A stretch of 64,000 bases of DNA from Bacteroidales bacterium (GCA_015654535.1 JAATGU010000043.1:41471-105470); one strand, 5' to 3'; positions 45,301 through 54,687 are shown, numbered from the stretch's first letter. The notes: generated from the letters alone by a model not told the origin. Program-made: numbers and translations.

Positions 45301-45401
45301 CAAAATATACCGGATATGATCCCGAAGTTTCGAATGGTATCGATTCAGGAGCCTATCCTACAGCAAAGACTTTTACTTTTGGCGTGAATATCTCTTATTA
45401 A
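42312..45401 (+). CDS. SusC-family TonB-dependent transporter (second locus)
   Basis: A 1029-residue outer-membrane importer. Signal peptide to about residue 31 (TLAQ), carboxypeptidase-like domain (about 35-105: IEIKGKVLEE ... VSTIGYKYQEI), then VVVIGYGTQKRKELTGAIS, the plug with SIEVLKDVSATAIYGSRGANGVV, and a barrel ending FTFGVNISY. There is no STN domain. The pre-plug string EDVNRLSEVVVIGYGTQ is nearly shared with the transporter at 57641 (EDVNRLNEVVVVGYGTQ), so the two belong to one subfamily. Neighbours are peptidases and thiol proteins, with no glycoside hydrolases, so a peptide or amide ligand is likelier than a glycan. Confidence 0.95.
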   Translation: MKMKHLSQNYCTRQFGISLLIAFLTTVSTLAQQIEIKGKVLEENSKASVIGAAIKLKGQKIGTVSDVNGDFTLKVKALPVTLLVSTIGYKYQEIDVYEAEPIIIYLSEDVNRLSEVVVIGYGTQKRKELTGAISSVPKTSLSQIATSFDNLLGGAVAGLNVTQSDGQPGSTFSVRIRGGNSINAGNEPLYVVDGVIIYNDNSSTQIGITRAGGALNPLAAINPSDIESIEVLKDVSATAIYGSRGANGVVIITTKSGKRGKNNIEYQYTIGWQQASKKLDLMNAKQWGELYSEIASPENISETGLTKDKVAQLGEGTDWQSAALRTALTQNHQLSISGGDEKTRYLLSGNFSNQDGILLNTNFKRYSGRFNFDRDLAKNLTIGLNVTANKLEQNGLSSYSGLYVNGVSNSLDYVLRIPQVVPIYNEDGKFNYNNLFEKGDLRFGDRTVNAISDLVNNVSETKNNSLIGNFYAKYTIIPSLIAKISIGTNLSNTTQNFFAPASSAAGFLAKGYGSIGNKKNESWQAEYTLNYTKQLNADHYIDVLAGYTTQTTNIEYSTASSSNFANEQLSYHNLQGGSSLIAPSSGGSESILNSVLGRLNYSYLGRYNLTATLRADGSSRFAQNHKWGYFPSVGFSWNINEEPFFKKNKTISDFKLRASFGTVGNQEIGDYKYEATYSVIKYSFNNQLVTAYSRSNAENPDLKWEKTSQYNIGIDLGLWKNRLSFVADAYYKKTSDLLLDVPVEITTGFNTMLKNVGNVTNKGLEFAVTGSVIDTKDISWNFSANIAKNINKITNLGSLDYILNGNSIVKKGETLGSFYGVVFDGIVQEGDDLSKVPKPSWKTNVEPGDVKYVDQKNSDGKITQDDDRVVLGSSQPDFSYGFSTTLRYKSFSLFASFQGNQGNKVCNLLRQDLESPSTSYNLLATLVDRWTPENPSTTIPKASITPATWLDSRYIEDASFLRLKNITLSYILPVKINAAISTRFRIFATGQNLLTLTKYTGYDPEVSNGIDSGAYPTAKTFTFGVNISY

Positions 45402-45438
45402 TTCAACTTGTATAAATATTTAATTAAAACGAATAGAG

Positions 45439-46986
45439 ATGAAAAAGTTATTCTATATTTTATTTCTTTATGCTGGGCTTATTTCGTGTAGCAACAGTTT
45501 AGATGTCGTCCCGGTTGGACAGCTTATGGGAGGTAATTTCCCCGCAACGGATGATGACGCTATTGCAGCAACCAATGGAATTTACCAGCCAAACACTGGA
45601 ATCAGTACTTCATTGGCTTATATGATAGACCTGACTACTGAAACTACTATATCCGGTGAAAATCCCAACAGTGGAGGAGGTCTTCTGGGGCTACTGCAAT
45701 GGGACCCTACCAATAGTTATGTTACTTCTGTATGGACTGCTTTATACACTGGCATTACCAGTGCCAATGATGTAATAGATAAACTTACTGCTTCAAAAAC
45801 CATTACGGAATCATTAAAAATAAGATTGATTGGCGAAGCGAAATTTCTGAGGGCTTATTACTACTTTTATGCAGTCCAATTCTGGGGAGAAATACCTTTG
45901 GTTTTACACAATATTGATGGTACAGGAACAACTCGTGCAGCAGTTGATGATGTATATGCGCAAATTGTTGATGACTTGGGAGGTGCAGCCGATAACTTGC
46001 CGGATGCCAGCACTTATTCCGCTACTGACAAAGGAAGAGCAAGCAAAGGGGCAGCCTACGCTCTTTTGTCGAAGGTCTATCTGGTTTGGGGACAGACATC
46101 TGATACGGGTGGTACTACCGCAAAAAAGGAAAAATTTTATAAATCTATTGAAGCAGCTAATAGTGTGACTGGTTATGAATTGGAAGAAAATTATGTTGAT
46201 AATTGGGCAATCAATAACAAAAATGGAAAGGAAAATATATTTTCTACACAACATACACTAGGCCAAGTCAGCGATGGTAGTGGAGGAGATCATTTAGCGC
46301 ATTGCGCTTTTGCCTCAGGGTTCAGTAATACACTCCCTCATGTTGTCATTTCAGATATTAAATATTATGATGCTTTTGATGACAGAGACCAACGCAAGAA
46401 AGGAACTTATGCCAAAGAATTATACAATCCGGCAGGGGATTCTATCTTTACTTTTATTCTGCCCCGCTACCGTAAATACATTGATGTAACCAATCCGTTG
46501 GCATCAGCAAGTAATCGTAACATTGATAGAACGATACTCCGGTATGCAGAAGTTTTATTATTAAAAGCGGAAGCAACAAACGAATACAATGACGGTCCGA
46601 CTTCTGAAGCTTATGACGCCATTAATCAAGTACGCCGGAGAGCTTTTAGTCATTTCCCGATAACAGATCCCTCATCGGACGATCTTCTCGAAGGTTTGGA
46701 TTACGAAAGTTTTAAGGAGAAGATACAAGAAGAGCGCGTCTTTGAACTTACTTACGAGCAAAACCATTGGCTCGATTTGGTACGCTGGAGGATCTATGTG
46801 AAAACACTGAAAGAATCCGGAGTCAATGCTGTTTATAAAAAACAGAACGTTGAACTTAAAAATTACCGTTTCCCAATACCGCAATCGCAACGCAACATTA
46901 ATCCTGTAGGCTTATGGCAAAACTGGGGTTACGACGGCTACGACGAAGCCAAAACAGGTGCAAACCCTTATGCTGGATTTGAATAA
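45439..46986 (+). CDS. SusD-family surface lipoprotein (second locus)
   Basis: A 515-residue lipoprotein with lipobox LISC (Cys17), partner of the SusC 37 bp upstream. SusD hallmarks: GEAKFLRAYYYFYAVQFWGEIPLV (about 134-157), KGAAYALLSKVYLVWG (about 203-218), ILRYAEVLLLKAEATNEY near 370, and the C-terminal EERVFELTYEQNHWLDLVRW and FPIPQSQRNINP. Those last motifs are standard in RagB/SusD proteins. The ligand is not readable. The gene next door encodes an exported OsmC-like protein, which is unusual after susD. Confidence 0.94.
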   Translation: MKKLFYILFLYAGLISCSNSLDVVPVGQLMGGNFPATDDDAIAATNGIYQPNTGISTSLAYMIDLTTETTISGENPNSGGGLLGLLQWDPTNSYVTSVWTALYTGITSANDVIDKLTASKTITESLKIRLIGEAKFLRAYYYFYAVQFWGEIPLVLHNIDGTGTTRAAVDDVYAQIVDDLGGAADNLPDASTYSATDKGRASKGAAYALLSKVYLVWGQTSDTGGTTAKKEKFYKSIEAANSVTGYELEENYVDNWAINNKNGKENIFSTQHTLGQVSDGSGGDHLAHCAFASGFSNTLPHVVISDIKYYDAFDDRDQRKKGTYAKELYNPAGDSIFTFILPRYRKYIDVTNPLASASNRNIDRTILRYAEVLLLKAEATNEYNDGPTSEAYDAINQVRRRAFSHFPITDPSSDDLLEGLDYESFKEKIQEERVFELTYEQNHWLDLVRWRIYVKTLKESGVNAVYKKQNVELKNYRFPIPQSQRNINPVGLWQNWGYDGYDEAKTGANPYAGFE

Positions 46987-47021
46987 TTAATAACTATCAT
47001 AAACGTTTAAAATAGAACATT

Positions 47022-48302
47022 ATGAAACATTTATCGAAATCTCCGAAAAACTGGAAGAAATTATTTGAGGAAAATTCTTCCCATGATCAACCCAGTCAAT
47101 TACGAATGAAAATCAACCGTCCGCTTTTTCTATACGGGTTGTTGGTACTTGGCGTTTTTCTTAACTCAATATTCATAACCGCATCCACGCAAGCTACTCT
47201 GAAAGGTAATGTGCCGACACTAAAAGACTTTCTACTCCTCAGACGTAATGCACTTTTTCAATTGCAAAATCTACCCAGCGATCAGTTCAAACCAGTGATT
47301 TTACAAGCGCGCACCACGGCTGAACAGCGTGCAGGTGTCCGCCGGATTAGAATTCGCGGCTTTCAGATTATAAGTGACAGTGGTACTGATTACGCTGGCT
47401 ACAACCTTGGTCCCAGTTCTCCTGAATCTGCCCTCGCTGTCATTGCCAGCGATCTTGCCGACAATTTTGTTAGTCAAGCAGCTATTAAAGGTATTCCATT
47501 GGATTCGCTGGATGTTGTAGTCGCTAGTCGTCCGAATCTCAATCCGAATACCAAGCACGTTCCGTATCCTCGCAATCTGATTTATACGGCTTACATTAAA
47601 TCGTCGGCCAGCGATGCCCAATTAGCCGACTTGCGTCAGGCAGTAGAAAAGAATTCTCCGATATTCAACTTGATTATTAAACCTCAGAACATTACCAGCG
47701 AAATCGATTACACGCAAACTTCTGAGAAGGTCGTGATTCCGGAAGGCGGTCAACCTGGCTTACGTGAATACCTTAAGTATAAGCGAATCGCTTACCTACA
47801 TCTCCGTGACGAAGCAGAAAAACGAGCTAAAAATCCTATTGTTGCGTCTGACAAGGGTATACATGCCCATGTAAAAGTGGAAGGTGGCACGGGAGTGCGT
47901 CGTATACATATACGTCAGTTTGAAATCCTCCACGATAACCCCACATATCTTGGGGGAAACGATTTGGGACCAAGTGCGTTAGAACATCAAATAGGCGTGC
48001 TTACCAGTTGTATCACACATATCTTCTTGATTCAGGCTGCAGCCCGGGAAATTTCTCTGGATTCGCTGGAAGTTAGTGCCAAAGGCACAGTGGATTTCCG
48101 GGCAGGACGTCCTGGATTTGAGAATATTCCTATTTTTCCATATAATATTTCTTACACTGTACATGTAAAATCTCCAGCTACATTTGATCAGATCAAAGAT
48201 CTGCGTGACGCTGTTGAGGCGGTCTGTCCTATATACAACCTGCTCAAAGATGAGCAAGAGATAGAAGGAAGGATAGTACGCGAGAGTTATAAAGAAGATT
48301 AG
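47022..48302 (+). CDS. Exported protein with two tandem OsmC-like domains
   Basis: A 426-residue protein with a hydrophobic helix at about 33-55; starting at the in-frame ATG at 47106 would give an ordinary signal peptide (cleavage near STQA). Two OsmC/Ohr-fold repeats follow. Repeat 1 spans about 100-220 (NLGPSSPESALAVIASDLADNF ... IPLDSLDVVV) and repeat 2 about 285-410 (DLGPSALEHQIGVLTSCITHIF ... ISLDSLEVSA). OsmC enzymes use two Cys. Repeat 2 keeps both (Cys330, Cys402), while repeat 1 has Asp144 and Ser212 at those places and must be inactive. OsmC/Ohr proteins reduce peroxides or act on thiols, usually in the cytoplasm; an exported tandem form in a SusCD locus is unusual. I infer a thiol- or persulfide-linked role. 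Confidence 0.78.
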   Translation: MKHLSKSPKNWKKLFEENSSHDQPSQLRMKINRPLFLYGLLVLGVFLNSIFITASTQATLKGNVPTLKDFLLLRRNALFQLQNLPSDQFKPVILQARTTAEQRAGVRRIRIRGFQIISDSGTDYAGYNLGPSSPESALAVIASDLADNFVSQAAIKGIPLDSLDVVVASRPNLNPNTKHVPYPRNLIYTAYIKSSASDAQLADLRQAVEKNSPIFNLIIKPQNITSEIDYTQTSEKVVIPEGGQPGLREYLKYKRIAYLHLRDEAEKRAKNPIVASDKGIHAHVKVEGGTGVRRIHIRQFEILHDNPTYLGGNDLGPSALEHQIGVLTSCITHIFLIQAAAREISLDSLEVSAKGTVDFRAGRPGFENIPIFPYNISYTVHVKSPATFDQIKDLRDAVEAVCPIYNLLKDEQEIEGRIVRESYKED

Positions 48303-48331
48303 ATGAAACTGGGAATATAAAATGTAAAATA

Positions 48332-48367
48332 GTAGCAATACCTACAAATTGCTACGAATGATCGTAG
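48332..48367 (+). promoter_or_regulatory. Two mutually exclusive hairpins before the S9 peptidase gene
   Basis: GTAGCAAT (48332-48339) pairs with ATTGCTAC (48348-48355). CTACGA (48352-48357) pairs with TCGTAG (48362-48367) around an ATGA loop. The two share bases 48352-48355, so only one can form at a time. The second hairpin ends 9 nt before the start codon, where it could affect ribosome access. Neither has a T-run. Confidence 0.45.
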
Positions 48368-48376
48368 AAAATTATT

Positions 48377-50452
48377 ATGAATACAAAAAAAAATAGTATT
48401 ATCCTCTTCTTTTGCCTTTCTCTCTTACCATTATATGCAATGAAACATAATGGAGAGAAAGAGAAGAAGCTTATTGGTATTGACTTTTTCACTAAAGTAA
48501 AAAGTATTTCAAACCTCAAAGAAAAGGATGGAAATATATTTTTCATCCTTCGCCAACCTGATAAGGAAGCAAACAATTATAACAATGATCTGTATCAACT
48601 TATAGATGGTAAAGCAGTAAGACTGACATCTTCAAAAAATATATCTGATTATTATTTCCTTAATGATGCAATCATTTTTCGCAATATCCGAGATGAAAAC
48701 GATAAAGAGAAGCTAAAGAAAGGAGAAGAGTTAACAGTATTCCAAAAACTGACAACTGGTTATCAAGAAGCTACAGAGTGGTTACGTTTACCTTATGCGG
48801 TGAAAGATATTGAGATTATTGACGAGGAACATTTCTTTTTTACAGCTTCTTACGATCATCAATTTGAAACTTGGCTAAAAGAAAGTAACGGAAACTTTCA
48901 AGAGGCATTAAAAAAGAAAGAAGAAAATAAAAATTACCGAATTCTGGACGAACTTCCCTTTTGGTCAAATGGACAGGGAGATGTAAGCGGTTTACGAACT
49001 CATCTGTTCTATTTTGAAAATGGAAATATAAAATCCATATCGAATACTTTTGAAACCGTTTCTTCTTTGGAATTAAGCCCCGACAAAAAGACATTGGTCT
49101 TTACTAAAAGGGAATATTATGGTAAAGGTCCGCAAGGAAATCAATTGATTTCCTTAAACACTGAAACATTCAATAGAAAGGAATGGCCATTGTTCGAAAA
49201 AGCATCTTATGGAGATGCTCAATTTCTAAATAACAATGAAATTGTTCTAACAATCAACCGCAGTATAGAGCGCAACAGACAGGAGAATTCAGGATTTTAT
49301 CGTTTAAACTTACAGTCCGGCCGTGTTAGCGTGATATATAATGGAGAAATATACGGCATAGGAAATAGCATTGGTTGTGATATTAAATCGAGCGGTTCTT
49401 CCAAGATTACTTTTGACAAGAAGGGGATTTGGTATGTATCAACAGTCGTAGATCAAGCTCCTTTGATTCATGTAAATTATAAAGATGCTCAGGTATCTTT
49501 CCTTACGCAAGGAAATATTTCCATACAGGAATATCTCCCTTATAAAGATGGATTTCTTGCTATAGCCATGGTGGAACAGCAAGCTGGTGAGATTTATTTT
49601 ATTGACAAGAAAGGAAATGTATCACAGTTGACTACAATCAATTCTCGATTATTCGAAGAACATAATGTGATAAAGCCTGTTGAGATAACGTTTACAAATG
49701 AAGAAGGGAGACAATTAAAGGGTTATGTATTGCCTCCTGCAAATTATCGAAAAGGGGAAAAATATCCAACAATATTGAATGTTCACGGAGGCCCGAAATC
49801 AGTCTATGGTACGGTTTTCTTTCATGAAATGCAGTATTGGGCAAATCAGGGTTATGCCGTATTATTTACTAACCCAACAGGGAGTGATGGACGAGGTTCC
49901 GTATTTGCTAATTTACGCGGGAAGTATGGTTCCATCGATTATAACGATATTATGAAATTTGTCGATACCGCTTTGGAGCAAACTAACTTTATAGATGAAA
50001 ATCGTATAGGAGTAACGGGTGGTTCTTATGGAGGTTTTATGACAAATTGGATCATTGGACATACAAATCGCTTTAAAGCTGCCGTTTCTCAACGTGGTAT
50101 ATCCTCATGGTTGTCTTTCAGCAATACGAGTGATATAGGTTATACTTTTACACAGTCTAATATAGGAACGAATGCTTGGAAAAACAATCAATTATTGTGG
50201 GAACAGTCCCCTTTAAAATATGCTGATCAAGTTAAAACTCCGACTCTTTTTCTCCATAGTGATGAAGATTATCGATGCTGGCTTGCTGAAGGATTACAGA
50301 TGTACTATGCCCTTCAATACTTTGAAATTCCATCTCGTATGGTAATATTTAAGGGTGAAAATCACGAATTATCCCGTTCGGGTAAACCTCTAAATCGAAT
50401 AAAGCGTCTGGCTGAGATTACCGGATGGTTCGACAAATATCTAAAACAATAA
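48377..50452 (+). CDS. S9 family prolyl-oligopeptidase-like serine peptidase
   Basis: A 691-residue exported peptidase (signal to about residue 21). Residues about 30-420 form the beta-propeller gate with WD40-like strands. Residues about 440-690 are the alpha/beta-hydrolase domain: NVHGGPKSVYGTVF, then the nucleophile GVTGGSYGGF with Ser550, HSDEDYRCW with Asp near 631, and GENHELSR with His663. The triad is complete. The HSxxDxRC pattern is closest to acylaminoacyl-peptidase/DPP-like members that act on small peptides. It lies 74 bp after the OsmC-like gene and would shorten imported peptides in the periplasm. Confidence 0.92.
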   Translation: MNTKKNSIILFFCLSLLPLYAMKHNGEKEKKLIGIDFFTKVKSISNLKEKDGNIFFILRQPDKEANNYNNDLYQLIDGKAVRLTSSKNISDYYFLNDAIIFRNIRDENDKEKLKKGEELTVFQKLTTGYQEATEWLRLPYAVKDIEIIDEEHFFFTASYDHQFETWLKESNGNFQEALKKKEENKNYRILDELPFWSNGQGDVSGLRTHLFYFENGNIKSISNTFETVSSLELSPDKKTLVFTKREYYGKGPQGNQLISLNTETFNRKEWPLFEKASYGDAQFLNNNEIVLTINRSIERNRQENSGFYRLNLQSGRVSVIYNGEIYGIGNSIGCDIKSSGSSKITFDKKGIWYVSTVVDQAPLIHVNYKDAQVSFLTQGNISIQEYLPYKDGFLAIAMVEQQAGEIYFIDKKGNVSQLTTINSRLFEEHNVIKPVEITFTNEEGRQLKGYVLPPANYRKGEKYPTILNVHGGPKSVYGTVFFHEMQYWANQGYAVLFTNPTGSDGRGSVFANLRGKYGSIDYNDIMKFVDTALEQTNFIDENRIGVTGGSYGGFMTNWIIGHTNRFKAAVSQRGISSWLSFSNTSDIGYTFTQSNIGTNAWKNNQLLWEQSPLKYADQVKTPTLFLHSDEDYRCWLAEGLQMYYALQYFEIPSRMVIFKGENHELSRSGKPLNRIKRLAEITGWFDKYLKQ

Positions 50453-50578
50453 ATTGTTCTGTCTGCTTTCAACTTCTCGTTAATTAATTCAGAAGATGAA
50501 TTAAGATAGATTAGAATATATTGTTGATAAAATAAGAGAAGTAATACAAAAATAGATTGATTGTAACACAAAAACAGA

Positions 50579-52222
50579 ATGAGCTTATTTGTAAAAAAAA
50601 CTATTGAAAGTTTATTAGTCGAGTCTAATTCGACTGATAAACTTTCTTTAAAAAAGTCATTAGGAGCAACAAAACTGGTTGCTCTGGGTATTGGAGCCAT
50701 TATTGGAGCAGGATTGTTTTCTATCACAGGAGGTGCAGCTGCCTATCAGGCAGGTCCGGCTATAACCATTTCGTTTGCAATTGCTGCATTGGGTTGTTGT
50801 TTTGCCGGACTGTGTTATGCCGAATTTGCCTCGATGATTCCGGTTGCCGGAAGTGCTTATACATATTCTTATGCCACTATGGGCGAATTTATTGCTTGGA
50901 TTATCGGTTGGGATTTGGTGTTGGAATATGCCATTGCTGCGGCTACTGTTAGTATTAGCTGGAGCCGTTATCTGGTTAAATTTTTGGAAGGCTTTGGCGT
51001 TCATTTACCTCCCGGATTAACCTTGTGCCCGTGGGATGGTGGAATCGTAAATCTTCCGGCAGCTCTCATCATTGTTTTTGCAAGCTTACTGCTCATAAGA
51101 GGTACTGAAGGAAGTTCAACGGTGAACTTTATTATTGTCATACTTAAAATCGCGGTAGTGCTTGTGTTTATTTATCTAGGTTGGAAATATATCAATATCG
51201 CTAACTATAATCCTTATATTCCTGCTAATACAGGAACTTTTGGTGAATATGGTTTTAGTGGTATTATCAGGGCAGCGGCTGTAGTGTTTTTTGCTTTTAT
51301 TGGTTTTGATGCTGTGAGCACGGCGGCTCAGGAAACAAAAAATCCAAAAAGAAATATGCCTATTGGAATCCTTGTTTCATTACTTATCTGTACCGTACTC
51401 TATATTTTGTTTGCTCATGTTATGACCGGAGTTGTGAATTACACAGCTTTCAAAGGGTACGATGGAATTGCCCCGGTGGCTATTGCTATAGACCATATGG
51501 GGAAGGCAGATACGTGGGGTATTATATATCCTAATTTTCCTTGGCTAAACAAAGCTATTATATTAGCTATTCTGGCAGGTTATAGTTCTGTGATTTTAGT
51601 TATGCTATTGGGGCAAAGCCGTGTCTTTTACAGTATGAGTAAAGACGGGTTGTTACCGAAGGCCTTTTCGCAGATACATCCGGTTTATCGTACACCAGTT
51701 AAAAGTAATATCTTGTTACTCATTTTGGTTGGGACTTTTGCCGCATTGGTACCGGCACGTGTAGCCGGAGAAATGACCAGTATAGGTACACTTCTGGCTT
51801 TTATTTTGGTTTGTATCGGTATATTGGTCATGAGAAAAACGATGCCCGATGTGCCGCGGGCCTTCAAAACTCCTTTCGTACCGCTTGTTCCTATTTTAGG
51901 CATTATTACCTGCTTGTTTATGATGGTTTTTTTGCCTGCAGATACATGGATACGTTTATTAATCTGGATGGTAATAGGTTTGGATGTTTATATTGTTTAT
52001 GGGTTTAAAAACAGTAAGTTACAGGTCGCGACTCCCTCACGTGCCGATTTGTTGATTTTCAAAACCACCGGATTAATCTTATCGGTGTTACTGGCTTGCG
52101 TGGCTTTATGGTATCAATACACCGTTGGCTGGGACGAAAATAAAATATTGATGATCGTTGCTCTTTCAGTCGCTTTTATTCATGGATTATTCTTGCTGTT
52201 TCGGGTGGAAATAAAAAAATAG
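50579..52222 (+). CDS. APC-family amino acid permease
   Basis: A 547-residue inner-membrane transporter with about 12-14 helices. The first helix carries ALGIGAIIGAGLFSITGG (about 36-53), the substrate-binding motif of the APC superfamily. FFAFIGFDAVSTAAQETKNPKRNMPIGI (about 237-264) and PKAFSQIHPVYRTPVKSN are typical of the cationic amino acid transporter (CAT-like) branch. It would carry amino acids freed by the neighbouring peptidases into the cytoplasm. It sits between two peptidase genes on the same strand, with gaps of 126 and 94 bp, without terminator-like hairpins. Substrate specificity is not readable. Confidence 0.92.
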   Translation: MSLFVKKTIESLLVESNSTDKLSLKKSLGATKLVALGIGAIIGAGLFSITGGAAAYQAGPAITISFAIAALGCCFAGLCYAEFASMIPVAGSAYTYSYATMGEFIAWIIGWDLVLEYAIAAATVSISWSRYLVKFLEGFGVHLPPGLTLCPWDGGIVNLPAALIIVFASLLLIRGTEGSSTVNFIIVILKIAVVLVFIYLGWKYINIANYNPYIPANTGTFGEYGFSGIIRAAAVVFFAFIGFDAVSTAAQETKNPKRNMPIGILVSLLICTVLYILFAHVMTGVVNYTAFKGYDGIAPVAIAIDHMGKADTWGIIYPNFPWLNKAIILAILAGYSSVILVMLLGQSRVFYSMSKDGLLPKAFSQIHPVYRTPVKSNILLLILVGTFAALVPARVAGEMTSIGTLLAFILVCIGILVMRKTMPDVPRAFKTPFVPLVPILGIITCLFMMVFLPADTWIRLLIWMVIGLDVYIVYGFKNSKLQVATPSRADLLIFKTTGLILSVLLACVALWYQYTVGWDENKILMIVALSVAFIHGLFLLFRVEIKK

Positions 52223-52316
52223 AAAGACCGGGTTTATATCGAAGCATCATTTCAACCGGCTATCTGAAAAATAGTATCAACTTAGTGCTTTTTGTGTAAT
52301 AATAAATTATAGATAG

Positions 52317-54572
52317 ATGAAAAAGAAAAATTATTTATTAGCAGTGTGTATTTCGGGATTATGTTCTCTACAAGAGGGACATGCCCAACCCAAGCAATTA
52401 GAAGGGTTTTCTCCGGTTTCGAGCCAACGGCAAATAGAACTTGAGCAAAAATTTGATCAATTGCTTCAAAGTCGTTCTATCGGAGCCAATATTAAAGAAC
52501 TTTCAGCAGAACCACATCATTTGGGTTCTCCGGGAGGTAAACGAGTAGCCGAGTCTATTCTGAAAAAATTTAAAGAATATGGTTGGGATGCAAAAATAGA
52601 AACCTATCATGTACTTTTTCCTACTCCTAAAACACGTGTATTGGAATTGACGGAACCAACTCGGTTTTCTGCCACTTTGAAAGAATTAGCGGTACCTGAA
52701 GATGCTACTTCCGGTCAAGAAGGCCAGTTGCCGACGTATGTTGCATGGAGTGCAGATGGCGATGTAACAGGCGATTTGGTTTATGTAAATTTTGGATTAC
52801 CAGAAGATTACAAACAATTAGAGCAGTTGAATATTGACGTTAAAGGCAAAATTGTAATTGCCCGTTATGGTCATTCATGGCGGGGAATTAAACCCAAGGT
52901 TGCTTACGAGCATGGTGCTATCGGGTGTATCATCTATTCCGATCCTAATGAAGACGGTTATTTTCAGGGAGATGAATATCCGAAGGGAGCGTTTAAGAAC
53001 GAATATACCGTTCAACGCGGATCGGTTATGGACATGGTAGTATATCCTGGTGATCCGTTGACACCAGGTGCTGGATCCACAGAGAAAGCTAAGCGTTTGA
53101 GTAGAGAAGAAGCCATTACTATTCTGAAAATTCCCGTTTTGCCTATTAGCTATCATGATGCTTTACCATTATTATCGGCTCTTACTGGTCCGGTTGCACC
53201 ACAAAAATGGAGGGGTGCCCTGCCAATCACTTATAAAGTGGGCGGAAATGGGAACGCTAAGGTACATCTCAAAACAGAGTTCAATTGGGATATTGTTCCG
53301 GCTTATGATGTGATTGCTAAAATTAAGGGATCAGAATTTCCCGATGAATGGATAATCCGTGGTAATCATCACGATGCTTGGGTTAATGGAGCTGCCGATC
53401 CCATCAGCGGTCAAGCATCTTTATTGGAAGAGGCTAAAGCTATTGGCCAGCTGGTGAAATCAGGATACAAACCTAAACGAACACTGGTTTACGCTGCTTG
53501 GGATGGAGAAGAGCAGTCGCTGTTGGGATCAACGGAATGGGCTGAAGATCACCAAAATGAATTGAACCAAAAGGCAGTTGCTTATATCAACACGGATGGC
53601 AATAGCAGAGGTTTTTTAGGAGCCGAAGGTTCTCATGCTTTTGAAAGCTTTGTCACAGAAATTGCTAAAGATGTAAAAGATCCGCAAACAGGAAGTAGCG
53701 TTTTTGAACGAAGACAAGCGGCTGAGGCTGTTCGTGCTGCTACACCAAAATTAAAAAAAGAAGCATTGTCAAAGGATGATTATTCTTTGGGAGCTTTAGG
53801 AACCGGATCTGATTATTCAGCATTTTTGCAACACTTGGGAATTCCTACGCTTTCTTTCGGTTTTGGTGGTGAAGGTTCAGGAGGTGAATACCATTCCATC
53901 TATGATTCTTATGACAACTTTGTACGCTTCAAAGATCCGGGATTTATTTATGGTGTAGCCCTTTCTCAAGTAGTAGGACGGTCTGTTTTGCGCTTGGCTA
54001 GTGCCGATGTATTGCCTTTTGATTTTCGTATTTTGCAAAAAACAGTTTCCAATTATTTGCAAGAAGTCACTCGTTTAACCGATCAATTACGTGAGGAAAA
54101 TGTGATCGAAAATCAACTTGTAGCCGCTAAATCCTATCAGTTAGCTGCCGATCCGCAGAAGACATTTATTGCTCCAAAAGAAAAAGAAGTTGTCCCTGCC
54201 CTTGATTTTAGTAACCTGGAAATAGCACTTGATTCTCTTCAAAAATCGGCGAATACGCTTTATGAATTGCAGGAAAAATTGGACGTTGTTTCTGATAAGA
54301 AAAAGGAGAAGCTAAACACGGCGTTATTTCAATCTGAAAAACAATTATTAATTCCTAATGGACTTCCCCGTCGCCCTTGGTATAAACATGCTATCTACGC
54401 ACCCGGATTTTACACTGGTTATGGAGTGAAAACATTACCCGGTATTCGTGAAGCCATAGAAGAAGGTCATTGGCAAGAAGCTCGGGAACAGATTACGATA
54501 GTGGCTGAAGCAGTCAATCGTCTAAATGTCGCTTTGAACTCCGCTATTCAAATAGCAAGAAATATTCAATAG
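52317..54572 (+). CDS. M28 peptidase, glutamate carboxypeptidase II-like
   Basis: A 751-residue exported zinc peptidase (signal ends at GHAQ, residue 24). The layout is that of GCPII/PSMA: a PA insert domain (about 140-300: NIDVKGKIVIARYGHSWRGIKPKVAYEHGAIGCIIYSDP), the M28 catalytic core (about 345-560) and a C-terminal transferrin-receptor-like dimerisation domain (about 600-745). Zinc ligands are visible as His351 in GNHHDAW, Asp near 363 in ADPISG, the Glu pair in WDGEEQSLLGSTEWAE, an Asp in NTDGNSRG and a His in EYHSIYDSY. GCPII removes C-terminal Glu, including gamma-linked Glu. Here it may cut Glu-containing or thiol peptides (inference). Confidence 0.92.
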   Translation: MKKKNYLLAVCISGLCSLQEGHAQPKQLEGFSPVSSQRQIELEQKFDQLLQSRSIGANIKELSAEPHHLGSPGGKRVAESILKKFKEYGWDAKIETYHVLFPTPKTRVLELTEPTRFSATLKELAVPEDATSGQEGQLPTYVAWSADGDVTGDLVYVNFGLPEDYKQLEQLNIDVKGKIVIARYGHSWRGIKPKVAYEHGAIGCIIYSDPNEDGYFQGDEYPKGAFKNEYTVQRGSVMDMVVYPGDPLTPGAGSTEKAKRLSREEAITILKIPVLPISYHDALPLLSALTGPVAPQKWRGALPITYKVGGNGNAKVHLKTEFNWDIVPAYDVIAKIKGSEFPDEWIIRGNHHDAWVNGAADPISGQASLLEEAKAIGQLVKSGYKPKRTLVYAAWDGEEQSLLGSTEWAEDHQNELNQKAVAYINTDGNSRGFLGAEGSHAFESFVTEIAKDVKDPQTGSSVFERRQAAEAVRAATPKLKKEALSKDDYSLGALGTGSDYSAFLQHLGIPTLSFGFGGEGSGGEYHSIYDSYDNFVRFKDPGFIYGVALSQVVGRSVLRLASADVLPFDFRILQKTVSNYLQEVTRLTDQLREENVIENQLVAAKSYQLAADPQKTFIAPKEKEVVPALDFSNLEIALDSLQKSANTLYELQEKLDVVSDKKKEKLNTALFQSEKQLLIPNGLPRRPWYKHAIYAPGFYTGYGVKTLPGIREAIEEGHWQEAREQITIVAEAVNRLNVALNSAIQIARNIQ

Positions 54573-54687
54573 TAAGGATGCGATACGTCCGGGATAATTC
54601 AAAAAATTATATGACAATATGATATATTGAGGAGGAGAATCTAAAAAAGTTTTCTTGGGATTTCACTTATAAATTGGGAATAACGTT

